Source: Theocolax elegans (lineage: Eukaryota; Arthropoda; Insecta; Hymenoptera; Cerocephalidae). Taken from it: a stretch of 64,000 nt of DNA. The stretch is taken from positions 73,249,986 to 73,313,985 of the forward strand of contig CM047426.1 in the NCBI GenBank assembly GCA_026168455.1. The letters are read 5' to 3'. This document shows positions 50,536 to 63,731 of the stretch, in pieces (the first letter of the stretch is position 1; each line of letters opens with the position of its first letter). Made by a program: the position numbers and the translations under genes. Under the pieces are notes generated by a model, which saw only the letters and a list, made by a program, of their open reading frames with translations, was not told the DNA's origin and made no database searches.

Positions 50536-53500
50536 AAGCTTCATAGCCTCCTGTTGTTGTTGACGTTGTTGTTTCAGCATTTGCATGGCTACCAGCTCTT
50601 GCTGCAATCGCTGCTGCTGTCGAAGTTTAGCTTCAACTTGTGCCCGTTGCTGTTGTTTAAGCATATCTTCTTGCATAGCTGAATAAGTAGGCCTAACCAT
50701 CGTCGAATTTTGTTGAACAACTAGGCGCTGACGTTCTGGTTGTTGCGCCATAGGTCGCGAACCTCCAGGTGGCAAGGGTTTGAAGGGTGGTACCCCCACG
50801 CGACCTCGTTGCTGTTGCACGGCCACCTGTGCACAATTACATTTATTAATAACAATTTCATTTCTACGACTATGTTCTTATTAATAACGGGTTACATTTC
50901 GAAAATAGTCCACGCTAAATGATTATCGATTGTAAATTTTGTACTATACCCTAATATTTCTTTCTAAAACCGAAGATTCATTTTACAATACCCGCAGAAA
51001 AAACATTTTTGGTGCTACGAGAATATTCCAGTTGTATGTACGAAACTGGATTTTCGCCGTAAACAAAAATTAACAATTTTGTTGTATGTATTTGAACAAA
51101 ATTCGATTTAGTATATTATCAATATATTGTTTTATTACTACGAATAATATCGATTCTGGCATCGTAATAAAGTCACGATATCAAGCAATTTCTTTATCTA
51201 TGGAATCTTTACGTATGTATATATAAAAACACAAAGCACAATAGCTTAAGTCCTACAAGTTACACAACAAAATATTCGGTTATTAATATCACCATTTATT
51301 GCTATAGTAACCCTAGCAGCAATAAAAAATATTTAATAGTAATTTTCTCGGTATGAAATATTGGTAAAAAGCATGAACTACGTAGTAATACTAGCTAATT
51401 CTTACTAGTTAATAAAACGGTTTTTCTCGCATGTTTCGAATATTTCGTAAATTGGAAAATTTTAAACTTTTTAACGCGCAAGATAAATGCTCACAGAAAA
51501 AAACCCAAGACGCCGCGACATTCTAGGAATTTTGTAGGCCACGTTCAATTTCATACAATGATTTTTATTTGTATCCTACAAGTTATATATATTATTTTAT
51601 AAATATTGAAAGTGGTACCCATTCGTTTATTAATTGACTTCTTTAATTTTTTTTGATTGATATGAATGTTATTAATCGATTTTAGAGGCATAACCTATCT
51701 TCTCGCATAAAACCAAGTTTCAAGCAGTTTTAAATTTTATAAAGCTATAGATACTTTAATCATATACATTTTTAATTATTTGATATCTATACTAGAGTGA
51801 GAATTCTGACAATGCTTAATTATTATTGCATTATTTAAGCACTATATAATTATAATTTTTCTCCAAGCAGAAATAAGCTGTAACATTTTATCCAAAAATG
51901 ATTCGCTACAAGATGAAAGTATACATATATTTTTTTTCAAAGTGCTAAGATATTGATTATAAGTTACATTTTTCTGTTGATAATATCTTGTAAATGCATA
52001 CCGAATAAAAATCACTCTTATTCTTGCATTACCCATAACAATTATTGCTTAAAAGTATGTTTAAAGTAATGCATATAATCAAGTTTTTTGGTTCCACGTA
52101 GAAATTACAATATTTTTATGACAAGCATATTTTCGCAAAATCTTGACAAGTATAAATTTCTATTTCAAACGAAGAGATAATAAGAAAGAGACCAATCGCT
52201 ACGATAATCAATGCATACATGAAATTTTCCAGTCGAGCAACGGAAAGGATATCATCAACGGTTCTCACTCAGAAAAGTAATAACCGCACCGAGACTAGTG
52301 CGCGATATACCGAGCATTTACGCACTAGTTATGGCAAGGTCGTTTATGTCTGACTTTACGTATTTGTGGAGTACGAAGGTGATATAGGCGCATATACGAG
52401 CGCGCACACGTGAACGAACGGATGTCTATATGTAGCATTATGCATTTAAACGGTACCCGGGAAACTTGGGTTTTCAGCGAAAGTCATGTAAGCCAAATGT
52501 ATCGAAAGTATATTTTGCGATATTAATGGGTTTCTGCGCCTAACGCGCGTTGGCTTATTTTTCTTCACTGGCTACTTCGCATTGATGGACATCGCTAATA
52601 CAGGCGTATAAAAAGCATACCAATTTTATGAGTTTTCTAAACCCATAACTTCTCTTTTTACACGTGTTAGTAATTGAATAAATTTAGAACCTGATTGTTT
52701 TACTGATTTATTTATTGGTATAATAATATTTGTATCGTTCGTCTGCAAATAATAAGTTCATTACTTGATTGCCTTGACGGTACTTTTCAGAATTTTAAAA
52801 AAATAAATAAGTAGAATACTTATAAACAGTTGACAGTTATCAATTACTATGTCATTTATATATTTTTTAAATAAACTCAATACTTGAAACATTTTATGTA
52901 AGTAAGAAGTATGTTTATTATGTATGTTTTAAGAAGTGGTTAAAAAAACACTTTTCTTTGAATTTATTCATGATTTTTCTTCGAAATTATTAAAACGACT
53001 AAAATCATAACTCTTTTCCCTTTATTAATTTTACAAAGTATTAACAATGACAAACAAACAAGTAATCTTACAATAGCATAAACTTAGAAAAAAGGGTGTC
53101 AAATAGTACGTGACCAGAGAAACTTTTTAGATAGCGAAAGTCTTCATGAATCAAAAATATGATAAATGCAAGGCTAGACAGTTTTCCATTAAATCCGTTA
53201 GACGACTGTAGTAATTAGTCGTTTATGTCACTTCGATGAAGGTTTCTATATTAGATGGAGTCATATTGATTAATAATCAAAAATGATCCACGGCCGACAG
53301 TTGATAGTTTAACGCTGTATACGTATGCTTCTCTTATTTATCTTTCATTGGTTGTATTGCAAAAAAAAAGTTAAATAAACGTTACTTCAAAGTGCAATAC
53401 TCGCCGGTCAATAAAACTATTCACATCTGAATGTAAATTTTGCTTATATAGCACACTTTGTTATGCTTGCACAACTTTCTAAGCAAATTTTACTCAATCA

Positions 53501-53896
53501 TAGTTTTTTACGATTCTTTTTATTTGCGAATGCTAATTTTAGTCGAAGCATGTGTCACTTTAGCAATTTTTCTCGGATCACTATCCACAAAGTCGGTGAA
53601 CGAACGAGATCGAGACTATGGATAATTGTAACTTCTTATTCAGTGTGTAAAATTACGTATTTTAAGTAATAATCAAACGAGATAAGCTACGCTGTAATTT
53701 ACTATTTACGGCGTCTAAACCGAATAAAAGATGATCGGTTGATCATTATGCAAAAGTGAAATAGTATCTTAGTTTATATACGATCTTACCACATTAGGAT
53801 GCACGCCACTTCTGCTAGTCTGTACACTGCGTCTTCTGCTGACCTCCAAATTCGTTAAAGAATCTCGAAAGCCGAGCTCGTCCCCGATTGAAAAAC
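45599..53896 (-). CDS. Cuticle protein analogous to peritrophin (CPAP1 type), Q-rich
   Basis: Supported exons in transcript order: 53790-53896, 50428-50826, 49387-49659, 46835-47142, 46468-46651, 45599-45856, joined in one frame by canonical sites. A further 5' exon is proposed at 63623-63716; the sum is then 1623 bases, 540 residues. The C-terminal part has one chitin-binding type-2 (peritrophin-A, CBM14) domain: FYCGDQKHFPGLYADEDLGC, then FHVCALTDDG, FLCPESTLFDQTILKCNWW and FYVDC, six Cys in family spacing. Before it lie a Gln-rich segment (about residues 100-190) and an Ala/Pro/Met-rich segment. CPAP1 proteins are secreted, bind chitin and take part in building cuticle or tracheal lining. 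The unusually long low-complexity N-terminal region may mediate assembly; that is inference. Introns are long. Confidence 0.85.
45981..46152. repeat. Hairpin repeat, possible small MITE in CPAP1 last intron
   Basis: The left arm 45981-46011 (ATTTTGTCCAATATGTTGAT...) pairs with the right arm 46122-46152 (its complement reads ATTTTGTCAATATGTTAATC...). Weaker pairing continues inward for some 25 bases. No clear target duplication was seen. Confidence 0.6.
50494..50535. repeat. CAG/CAA trinucleotide tract coding poly-Gln
   Basis: Mixed CAA and CAG codons on the minus strand encode about 15 consecutive Gln in the CPAP1 product. The interrupted codon pattern favours selection for glutamine over a pure slippage tract. 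Confidence 0.8.
50827..53789. other. CPAP1 intron
   Basis: AT-rich apart from a GC-richer stretch at 52190-52620 (contains GCGCGC and CACGTG). No coding frame on either strand. The richer stretch could be a regulatory element or an alternative 5' region. Confidence 0.45.
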
Positions 53897-56800
53897 CTGA
53901 AAAATGTAGGTCTTTCATTCTGTGTGGTCACGATTTCGAACATTTTAAATATTTAATGCTCGGGCAAAGGTATTATTATCATCCTCCTCGTTTTCGAATT
54001 ATTTAAATCGAGTATTACTAATTTACCATAATGAGATAATTTGCAATTTATAGATTTAACTGTTATAGTCGATAAAATTTTCATTATCATAATAACAGTT
54101 TCCTCCTTTAACAAATATGTATATGTATACGCATGTTTATGCATATGTGTATTATAAGTATATGTATGTATATAACAATGATATGTGCTATACGCATAGC
54201 CTGTCATATTCGAGGATAAGGAAAATGAGATTTCAATCGATCTGGAAAATGGGTAAGCCGTACGCCAATCCGTTAGTTATCTTGTCAACCGTAGAAACGA
54301 GACAACTTGAGTTATTTGAAATTACATCATTAGCTCGGTATGCGTATTAGCAGTGGACTCGGATGAGTTGGATCATCTTAACGTTTTTTTAGTCTGCACG
54401 TGCTCTATACGAATTTCAAAATATGATATGCAAAGTTTGAAAAAGATCATCATTAATCAAATTAAAAATTTAGTAATCGTGTAGCACTCGCGTTATTAGT
54501 TGCAATACTGCCTTGAACGATTGATATAATTAATTGATCGATCGTCCTTTCATTATTAATATCAAATGAATTGCTAAAACGGCAGTTACAATATATTAAA
54601 CATAAATATTGTACTTAAATATGAGCTTGCGATCATTGTGCAATTAATTAATCAATTTAGCAATACGTACGGTGTACACGTACTTTTTATAATCTAATTG
54701 CGAAAACCAGTACTCTCGAATCGGACGAATACGATTATAAAATACCAACATTTGTTTACAATATAAGGAGTTAATTAAGATATTAAGTAAAATGTAAATT
54801 TTACAATATCGTAGTATAAAACTTATATAAATATTCATAATTTAACTATAAAAGATATTTACTAAAATTTCACTTATTATAAACATTATGACGTCGAGTT
54901 ATTATTATTTCCATAATAAATGTAGGTATATAAAAGCACCTTGATTTCACCATTACGTAATCAAACATAATGAAAAATATTTTTTAGCAATTTGTTAATA
55001 TTATGTGTTGTGTAAAATTTGGATAACTAAAGTTATCGTTCGAAGGTAGTGCACTGTGTAATGTGATTTCACTGAAATGAGATTGAAATGCTTAAATACA
55101 ATTAGATATATGTTACGCAAGAGAGCGCGGTTCCAAATCATGCAAAACTCAGGAGTTAAAATATAGATATTATACGGATCAGTGAGTGTCATGCCCACAC
55201 GATAAAGTGTCTTTTCACTATATATAATTGCATATACAAATCATAATTAACTAACGAATTATAATGTCGAGTAACGTGCAATTTTTTCAAATTACCGATA
55301 TAAAATTTTATGTATATATCTATACGTATATCCATTGCAGTTTTAAATAAAAATGTATCTATATGTTATTCACAGCACCTAAGAAGTCAGTAATAATTTG
55401 TACGAATCATAAAATCTTATATGTGAGATAGATTGACGTTTTCTAACGCTTAAATTTTGTTTCGACGTTTCCTGCATATTAAAATAGATTGTATATATAA
55501 TATAGTAGATTGATTAAACTTGTATTATACAAGTTTCTTAGATAAATATGTTCCTCGTAGATGTATCATTTTTTCTTGCACTGCTTAGACGTAATTCTTA
55601 GATGGCTCTAGATAGAAAAATAAAATAAAATTATTAAACGGCCTCACTCAGTCATCCGAGACTCTTGAAAATGAAAAAAAGAGCAGTTCATTAGACTTAG
55701 GTCAAGGTAGTCGCCACTGAATAAATCATCCATCGCGCGATTATGCGCGGGTTTTTTTACAAACCATAGGCATGCAGGATGGTGCGACACGGCTTGAAAC
55801 ACGTTGTACAATATGTACATATAGTATAATATATATATGTATATATCTGTACGGTGGAAGCACGGGGCGCACGTTCAGACTCTGAAGCACGCGATCATTG
55901 CGAAGTGAAATCTTTGAGAATTAAAACCCAGCAATTATTTCTGTCCTAGACACGCAAAAAATATTGTTAATGCTAGTCGTCGACTAGTACTCAGATTTCG
56001 ACACTTGTGCGTGCTTTTTTCGTGGTTATATCTTCTTTGTTTCTTCATAGATGGCATTACAAACAATAAGGACAATTTGTTACCTATACGCGTTTTATTC
56101 TTAAATTGTTATTCCGAGAAACGTGAGATGTACTTTTTATACGAGGTATATATATGTATATGCACATATTTATCGCAAACCGCAGATTGTAATTTACGAA
56201 CGTTTTATAATACTATGCTGCAAACATTTTAAAAAGTGAAAATAAAAAATTTTCTACGAAAACGAATCTGCGTGAGAGTGATTGGAAAAATAAATTTCTT
56301 CGTGAACAAGCACTATTTATAAACTATATTTGTAGAAAGTAAGTTTAATTAACCAGGACAAGCTTTACACTTTGGATTATAGTGTTTTTAAGTGTGTACT
56401 AAACGGTATTTATTGATCCTTTTATTAGCTGGAAGTAAAAGAAAATGTTTGCGTAAACTCTTCTGGAACTCATTAAACTTTTCAAACTGTCATTATGAAT
56501 TATATTTCTAAAAAATCCTTTCGTGCAAAATTACGTAAAATTTCACTATCTCTTGATGGACACCTTGTATTATTATCTTTATTGAAAGTCAATCATTAGA
56601 ATTGAAAATAATCTTGTTTGATTAGTTTTAAAAGTGTATTAATAATCCACGACACTTATACCTAATTAAATGTAAAAAGGAAATTTTAAAGATACATTTC
56701 GAATAAAAAATATAAAAAATTAGCTATAAAATTAAGGTATAAAAGTTAAATGCTTTGTACGCGTTAAACATCTGTTATATTTAAACGAGTTCATAGGATA

Positions 56801-59800
56801 TTGATGTTCTATAAAGACAAATTTATTAAATAACTATCGTATATTTTTCATACACCTATTAAGATAAAGTAATATTAAAAAAACTAATTAGTTCGAATTT
56901 TCCGATTGATTTAATAAGTCAAAAATATAGATGGATGTTTATTATATCTCGGTAGCAGTTCGGTCATTGACTTCGTCAATCGATTTCAGCCTTTGTAAAC
57001 TATACATATTTACAAGAATCAACATCGAGTAACCATTAAAGGATTTAAAAAGATACAAATCAATTAATAATTATAATAAGATAATATTTTAAGCCTTATG
57101 GTATTCAGTTAATTTTCGTTTTAGTGTTGGTAATGCGTCAATAAGTGGATCTACTTCATCAAAATCTCCTAGTTTACTGAATTAGTAACAAATATATTAT
57201 TAGAAAGAATTTAATAAATTTAGAAGATGTAAACTCTTTTATTTAACAAACGAATGCATGAAGTTACCACCTTCAGTAGTAGCAACAATACTGTAACAGT
57301 AATTCACAAGAAATTGATATGTATTTACGGTATCTATAATAAGAATTTTAATAAAAGTGAAATATTTTAACAAATGTTTATAAATTAAATTTTTTACATT
57401 GCAGTAATAGAAAAGACTAATACGAAGGTATTTGTTAAAATATAGATGAATGTAAAAATGTTACTATTAATGAAGAAATCAAATTATTTATAAGCGTTGT
57501 ACAGGTTCTACAAGTTTTACAAATTTTAATATTATTTTATATTAACTATAATTTATTAGACAGAAAAACTTATCGGAAAAGAAGATTAATATTGGAGACA
57601 GTCCGCATTTAACACGTTTGTTAGTTCAATTAATAAAAAAACAAAATCGCGAATACCTTTTAGAGACTGTGACTTCAAAGACATTAAATAAAATAAAGAA
57701 AAATACATAATATACACTTATAAAAAACAAAATCAGTTTTAATAAAAAAGTAATGTAAAGTTTTCTCATACTACACATTTTTCTATCTTATCCTATTCTT
57801 TCGAATCGCACAGTCAAAATGACTCGTTGTTTTGTCACAATAGCAAATTAATAATTCTCAACCATAAATTTCAATTATACATACGAGCATTTATACGTAT
57901 TATGCTAAAGGTATCAGTTGTTAATTAATTGGATTTATAATTATAACATTACGTTCATATATACTTTTTGAGCCGAGTTAAACAAAATAAAAATACGATT
58001 TCATAGTAGAAAATATATATTGTAAAGTACATAGACCTAGATAGTTTAATATCACACTAGTTAAATCTATGTAGGCATCTACGTAGATCTAAATCGAAGT
58101 GTGACGAGCGCACTTTCTAGTTTCCCTTATAGTTTCATTGACAAACCTACATAAAGGATTTAATATAGTTTTATGGGATAAACTATGATAGTCGTTCGAG
58201 TTGCTTATGATGATAATTATCTTATAATTTAAAACAAACTTGAAACTATTTGAAAAATTAAATTAAATAATAGATGGATACAATAAGTTTTCTTCAGGCT
58301 TTTATTTGAATAACTTATTATTTCAATTACTGATATATTTGTGCAGGTATAGTTGTCAAACTCAATCAGTAAAAATATTTATTGATCGCTGTACAATTTT
58401 TTGTCTGCTTAATTTACACATAACAGATTCTATAATGTATTATTGAACACAAAAATTAACATCATAAGTAAATAAAAATTATACTGATGCATTTGTTTAT
58501 ACTTAACGATGCAATTTTGCAAATTATGATGCAAAAAAGATATAACTAAATTATATTGATCAAGAAAATCGGTCAATTGTAATCTCCAAACCTATTGCTT
58601 TATCTGTTTATTGATCAATTACAATTATATATTATGATGAAATGAATAAAAAATAATGTTACTCGTCACAATGAAAAAAACTACGATAAAAAAACTATCG
58701 ATCACATGTGCACACGTATATAATAATGAATTGATTATAACTTTTATGTATAAATTATTAGCGTATAAAAAATGTTTGTATAAACTGTTTAGAAGCTTAT
58801 TTACAACATGGACAAATAAAATGATATTAAATAAGAAATAAAATAAAATACAAATATTTATCTTTTTACACGTAAACTAATAAAATAATCATTTGCTTGA
58901 TGAATATGATTATAAAACTTACAAAATGGCTGGGAATGTTCGTTCTGAAGTATGTTATAACTTTTTTCAGTTATAAAAGTTAACCATGCCATACCATTAA
59001 TATGAAAATATTTTTTAATTAAGTGCAAATTACTTTTACAATAAGTCACATTTAACCAAATGGAAGAAATTTCTTCATATTTTTGCTTAATTTTACCAAA
59101 ATGACTATAGAATATGGAACTTGTAGTCCTGCAAGTATAAAGTTTTATTCATAGATTCGCCGGTGAACAAGTATAGTTATCGACGTAGCAATAACTCTAC
59201 CGCGGTTAGTGCACACGGACGGGCCAAAGGTTAAAGAAGCGCATGGGGCTGCCTTTCGCTCAAACAGTTCACTCCTGTTGCGTGCGTATATTTATTCTCG
59301 TACAATAAACCGAGAGATAGAAAATGCACGCAAATAAAATTGAGTACCGCGGTTTGGCGCAGGTATTTTTTTCTAAAAGGCAAAAGAGTCAATCATGGCC
59401 GTGGTCACTAATGATTTATTATAGGTACCTATATTATGGTATTTCTCTATCCTCAAACTTTTTACGACAACCTATCAAGCCTCATTTCGTTCTTCATCGA
59501 TGTACAAACGAGATGCAGATGACACGATTCGAAAGCTCAATTTTTTAAATGTGCAACGTAACTAGAGAAAACAGGAATAAAATACACACTTTTTGAGATA
59601 AATAATTTTATACTTTATACTGATATACATGACGGTTTACAGATGCACAGAGAAACCGTTAATTATAACTATAGTAGAAAATTGAGCATTTTTATCGTTT
59701 ACATGGCTATTTTATATAACTTGTAACACCATTTTTTTAAAAATATCTTGCTCGTGTATTAATAATCGGTTAAGAAACATTTCTGCTTTATATACATTCA

Positions 59801-61675
59801 AATAAATACAAGAATTGATTTTTGAAAATCATCTCTGCTTACACATCTAAGTAGTATTATCTCTTTCTTGTCAGTTCTTTTATATCAATAATTAATGGTG
59901 TATCATTAATAAAATTATCGCATTGAAAATATTTACGGTTATGAATAGTAACGTCAGAAATATTTATTTTTTACGTTTCCATTACCTCTTACGTAAAACA
60001 AGTATACTATATATATATTATTTTATCTAATTAATCTAAAAGTACTATAACGTACGTTGAGTACAAAATTACCAATATTTTTACCTAGTTTTTCGTATAA
60101 ATAAATGTTCATTATAATGTATAATTTATTATAAACAGAAGTTAAAGAATTTAGTAAAATTTTCGTATTATTACTCGACTAATAAATACTTAGAAATTCC
60201 TTAAAAATTAGAGTTTCCGAGTTATTTTAAGAGTATAAATTATGATATTGCCAGGTTCGAATAATGTAAAGCGTAAAATATACCTCAACCCTTTGTAATT
60301 AAAGACTAACATAAATTTTACGCTAATTGTAGAAAAAAGGCTCTCTCAACGCAACTCTAAATCTTCAAATTTACAGGTGTCTTACGACATCATAATTATC
60401 ATCCCAGAGTCGCACACTCGAAAACTCGACCAAAACCACTGAGAGAGCAATTTAACGTGTCATTTTCAAAAACCTATAAGTATTTACCACGCATAACATC
60501 GCAGTACAAGATTTTAAATGAAAAAAATTACATATATATATATATGAGTTATATATTCAAAGGTAATTTAAATTATTATTCAAGTGGCGATCGCGCGGAA
60601 AGAAGCGCGCCAACCGGCACACTTTATTATAGGAGAATAAGATGATAGAAGCTCGTACGTGCGTATGGAGTTTTTACATGAAAATGGCAAAGCGCTTGCA
60701 TAATTTCCTACTTTTGCACCGACTGGACGCGGAACGAATTGGCCATTACTCTTACATTCGGAGCAAACGTTTGAAGATACAACGGTGCGTCCATTATATA
60801 CGTTTCGAACTGAGAGAAAATCCCGTTGAATATCGTTGCCTAGGATTTCAGAAAGTTAGATACATATACCTTTTTATTTATTATTAACACTTGAATTTAT
60901 TTATATGTCTATATAGCGCATACGTGAATTGCTCACCGACGATGTTTTTATTACTATTTCTTACCGAGTTTATTCATTGCTTTAATTCATGAACATGTAC
61001 ACTTTCTTATACATACACACACACACATATATATGTACATAGGTATATACATGTACATACGAAGAGTTGTATGAGCAATTGCCGTGAATAATTTTTTGCT
61101 TCAAATTATGTAAACGCATCTGCATGTACATAAGTAAGTGTACGTATATTCTTGTTTATATTTCTTTGTTAAGACGTTTGGAAAAATCGGCGTTGACTTT
61201 ATTGCACATATGTATGTCACTACAGCTAATATATATATTGTTACAACTCGTGTGCGATATTTTAATTAATGAAACTTACGTTTATCTATGTGTCTTAATA
61301 ATTCTAAGCGAATAAACCGGATTCGTTTACCTCAAAATTATTGGGGCCATACTTTCTTGCCGTTTATTTAATATCTATATATCTACTGATATGTCTTAAA
61401 TTTCATGGTTTCGATGTCGGATATGTGAGTCATAATGTAAAAGCAACCTATAACAGTTTAGTAATGAAAATTTATTACCAAATGGAATAATGACAATGTA
61501 ATAAAGCATTGTGTAATACACTTTCCTAAATGTATATAAAGTGTAGAAAACGTATACATATAAACATTTGAAAAATTATATATTCTGCATATTCAGATCA
61601 GAAATTAGTATTAAATACCCGAGAGTACCTTATTACAAGGTTAATAAGCAAATATATGCGTAAAGCTTCTCTTAA
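53897..61675. other. Probable long CPAP1 intron or intergenic
   Basis: No confirmed gene. GC-richer patches at 55720-55900, 59160-59350 and 60580-60850 stand out from the AT-rich background but hold no recognised frame. Runs of ATATAT and CATACACACACA microsatellite occur near 55810-55850 and 61010-61030. Confidence 0.45.
57089..57290 (-). CDS. Doubtful two-exon coding fragment
   Basis: Exon 57252-57290 (reads IVATTEGGNFMHS) joins in phase, through a non-ideal TTC|GTTTGT donor and a TTACTAATTCAG acceptor, to 57089-57176. The second exon reads KLGDFDEVDPLIDALPTLKR and ends EYHKA at TAA. The acid- and Pro-bearing composition is unlike chance AT-rich translation, but I recognise no family and no convincing upstream exon. 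It could be the 3' end of a small minus-strand gene nested in the CPAP1 intron. Confidence 0.25.
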
Positions 61676-62476
61676 CCCATTAACGACCATAAGGCCTGAT
61701 TTGTTTGTTGATTTTCGACACGATTTTTTCCGTAATTATAGGCTTTAGAAAAGTTGTAGAAAAGTTTACATGTTTCGATGTAAAATTTGAATTCCCTTTT
61801 AGAATCAGGGCTCAAAATTATGATTGACTGCATAATAAAAAAAGTTGTAATCAATTAAACAAAAAAAATGTGAAATTTTTAAAAAAAAAACAAATTTGCG
61901 ATTTTTTTTGCACGGTTACCGTGAAGAAATCATAATATAAATACGATCAGGGGTGATCACGATTATTAAAGTATCTCAGGGAATTTTGGTGAAATTTTTG
62001 TACCACTCCTTCCAACAAAGTGGCGACCAAATAAAAAAAGAATTCTTACGAAACATAACTCATTTGTTTTTGGAACTATTGAGTTTAGAGAAAAATATCT
62101 TAATATTAATCAGAAAACACCCTCAAATTTTTTCAGAATTTCTGGAAAATATTTTTTTTAATTTTTGGAAAACTTAAAAAATACAATTATTGAAAATTAT
62201 CTCCAAAAATTCTGAAAAAAATTGAGGGGTTTTATGATACTAAGATATTCTTGTTCTATAAATTTTTTTTCTAAACTCAATAGCTTTCGAGTTATTCTAC
62301 TCTTTGCATGACCCAGAGACAACGACGAGGACGTAGTAAAATTTTGTCTAGATTCTAAAAGGGCATTAAATTTTACATCAAAACATGTGTGTGTAAAATT
62401 TTTCTAAGGTCTATAATTACGGAAAAAATCGCGCCGAAAATAAACAAAAAAATCAGGTCTTTTGGTCGTTAACGGG
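61676..62476. mobile_element. 801-bp TTAA-flanked MITE (piggyBac-type)
   Basis: TTAA at 61672-61675 and 62477-62480. Long inverted ends of about 65 bases: the left begins CCCATTAACGACCATAAGGC, and the right, reverse-complemented, begins CCCGTTAACGACCAAAAGAC. Both continue to TTTTTTCCGTAATTATAG. An inner inverted pair around ATTTTTCAGAATTT lies near 62120-62225. No transposase frame. Confidence 0.85.
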
Positions 62477-62480
62477 TTAA

Positions 62481-63622
62481 TAATGAATAAATACACAAAT
62501 ATAGATGTGAATGAAAAATACTAAGACCTATACGGTTTTAAAAATTTCGAAAATCTTTACTCGCGTTATCGTTAAAAATCAAAAAAATTTTTATAAAATA
62601 ATTTTTTTTTAATAAACTAATTTTACATTAATTAATATAAACGTATTCTAATTTAAAGGTTGAACTATAAATCTTTCTAGATTTTCAAAAATTATCTTTT
62701 AGTTTATATTTCTTTCACAAGTAACAAATTAATTACATTGAAATTTTCTTTTCAAGCCGTATATGTTTGAACTAAAAATCTGAAGCAAAATTTCAATTGG
62801 TACTATAAAGATTTCAATCTAAAGATAGTAAAATGTATTAGCGTGTCTTAATTTATACTTTATCTATAATTTCACGTTTCTCCAAAGTTACAAGTAGCAG
62901 CATTCAGAACCAACATTACCGACACTTTTCTTGTCAATTAAAGTCTATTGCTTTTTGAAAAGTAATTATTGATATGACACTATATTTAGATAACTAATCT
63001 TTCTATAAGATTTCTAAACAAGATGTAAGTAAATTATTTTAATACAAATTACTAATATTTATTACATATTAAGTTTTAATTGCTTTTATAAATAAAGCCA
63101 AGTTTATATTTTATCTTTCAGGTATGGCTGCCACTTTTGACGTATACTTACTCTATAAAATTAAAAGAGAAAAATAAATACAATATTAATAAAATATTAA
63201 AACGTTTATTATACATAGGTATATGAAACTAATGAATTGTAAACATGAAAATATTATATGTAGCTTCAAACACATTTTTAATAAAAGCAAATAATCACTG
63301 ATTAATACTTTATTGAATCTTGCAAATAATTAGTGGAATAGAGTTTCCTCTAATTTTGTAATGTATATAAGTTCATCTTATTAAGAGTATATTAGGCTCT
63401 TAAATTGAAAGTTTCAAAAGACCTATATTCTAGGATAAATGACGTTAAAAGATCATTATATTATAATACGTCAATGCTTCCCAATATCTTTGAATATCTA
63501 ATATATGTATATAAGATTTCTATTTTTCAAGGTAGTTTTCGCAACGCGGTGGATCAGTTGCAGCTTAATCGATTCATAAAAAATGTATCGAAAGAGAAGA
63601 TCCCACTCGATGAGAAAATTAC
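62481..63622. other. No gene recognised
   Basis: AT-rich. A plus-strand acceptor-like TTTTATCTTTCAG ends at 63120 and is followed by a short open frame (GMAATFDVYLLYKIKREK), which is too short to call. Nothing else supported. Confidence 0.4.
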
Positions 63623-63716
63623 AAGGTCTCTGCAGTGCAAGTGACGAAATGACCAAAAGAGCAGCGAATTCCCGACAAAATCTCAAGGTTATTATTCTTG
63701 GACCGAAATTATCCAT
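63623..63716 (-). CDS. Possible first (signal-peptide) exon of the CPAP1 gene
   Basis: From ATG at 63714-63716 the frame reads MDNFGPRIITLRFC and then a hydrophobic stretch FAALLVISSLALQ, suggestive of a signal peptide. A T|GTAATT donor follows 63623 in the phase needed by the exon at 53896. The sequence around 63560-63840 is clearly GC-richer than its surroundings, as often at 5' ends. The donor is weak and the intron would be about 9.7 kb, so this link is tentative. Confidence 0.35.
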
Positions 63717-63731
63717 CCGACCAAGAGAGTA

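Noticed and set aside
58923..59128. A 68-codon minus-strand exon with good acceptor and GTAAGT donor
   Set aside because: The translation is rich in Asn, Lys, Ile, Phe and Tyr, as expected by chance in AT-rich DNA. Joining it to the 57-kb fragment needed an invented 16-base micro-exon.
59861..59975. Open stretch on the minus strand ending in ELTRKR and stop
   Set aside because: There is a stop just upstream and no AG acceptor in between, so it cannot be an exon.
63121..63176. Plus-strand exon after a strong acceptor (GMAATFDVYLLYK)
   Set aside because: Only about 18 codons before a stop and no upstream exon in the window; too little to support.
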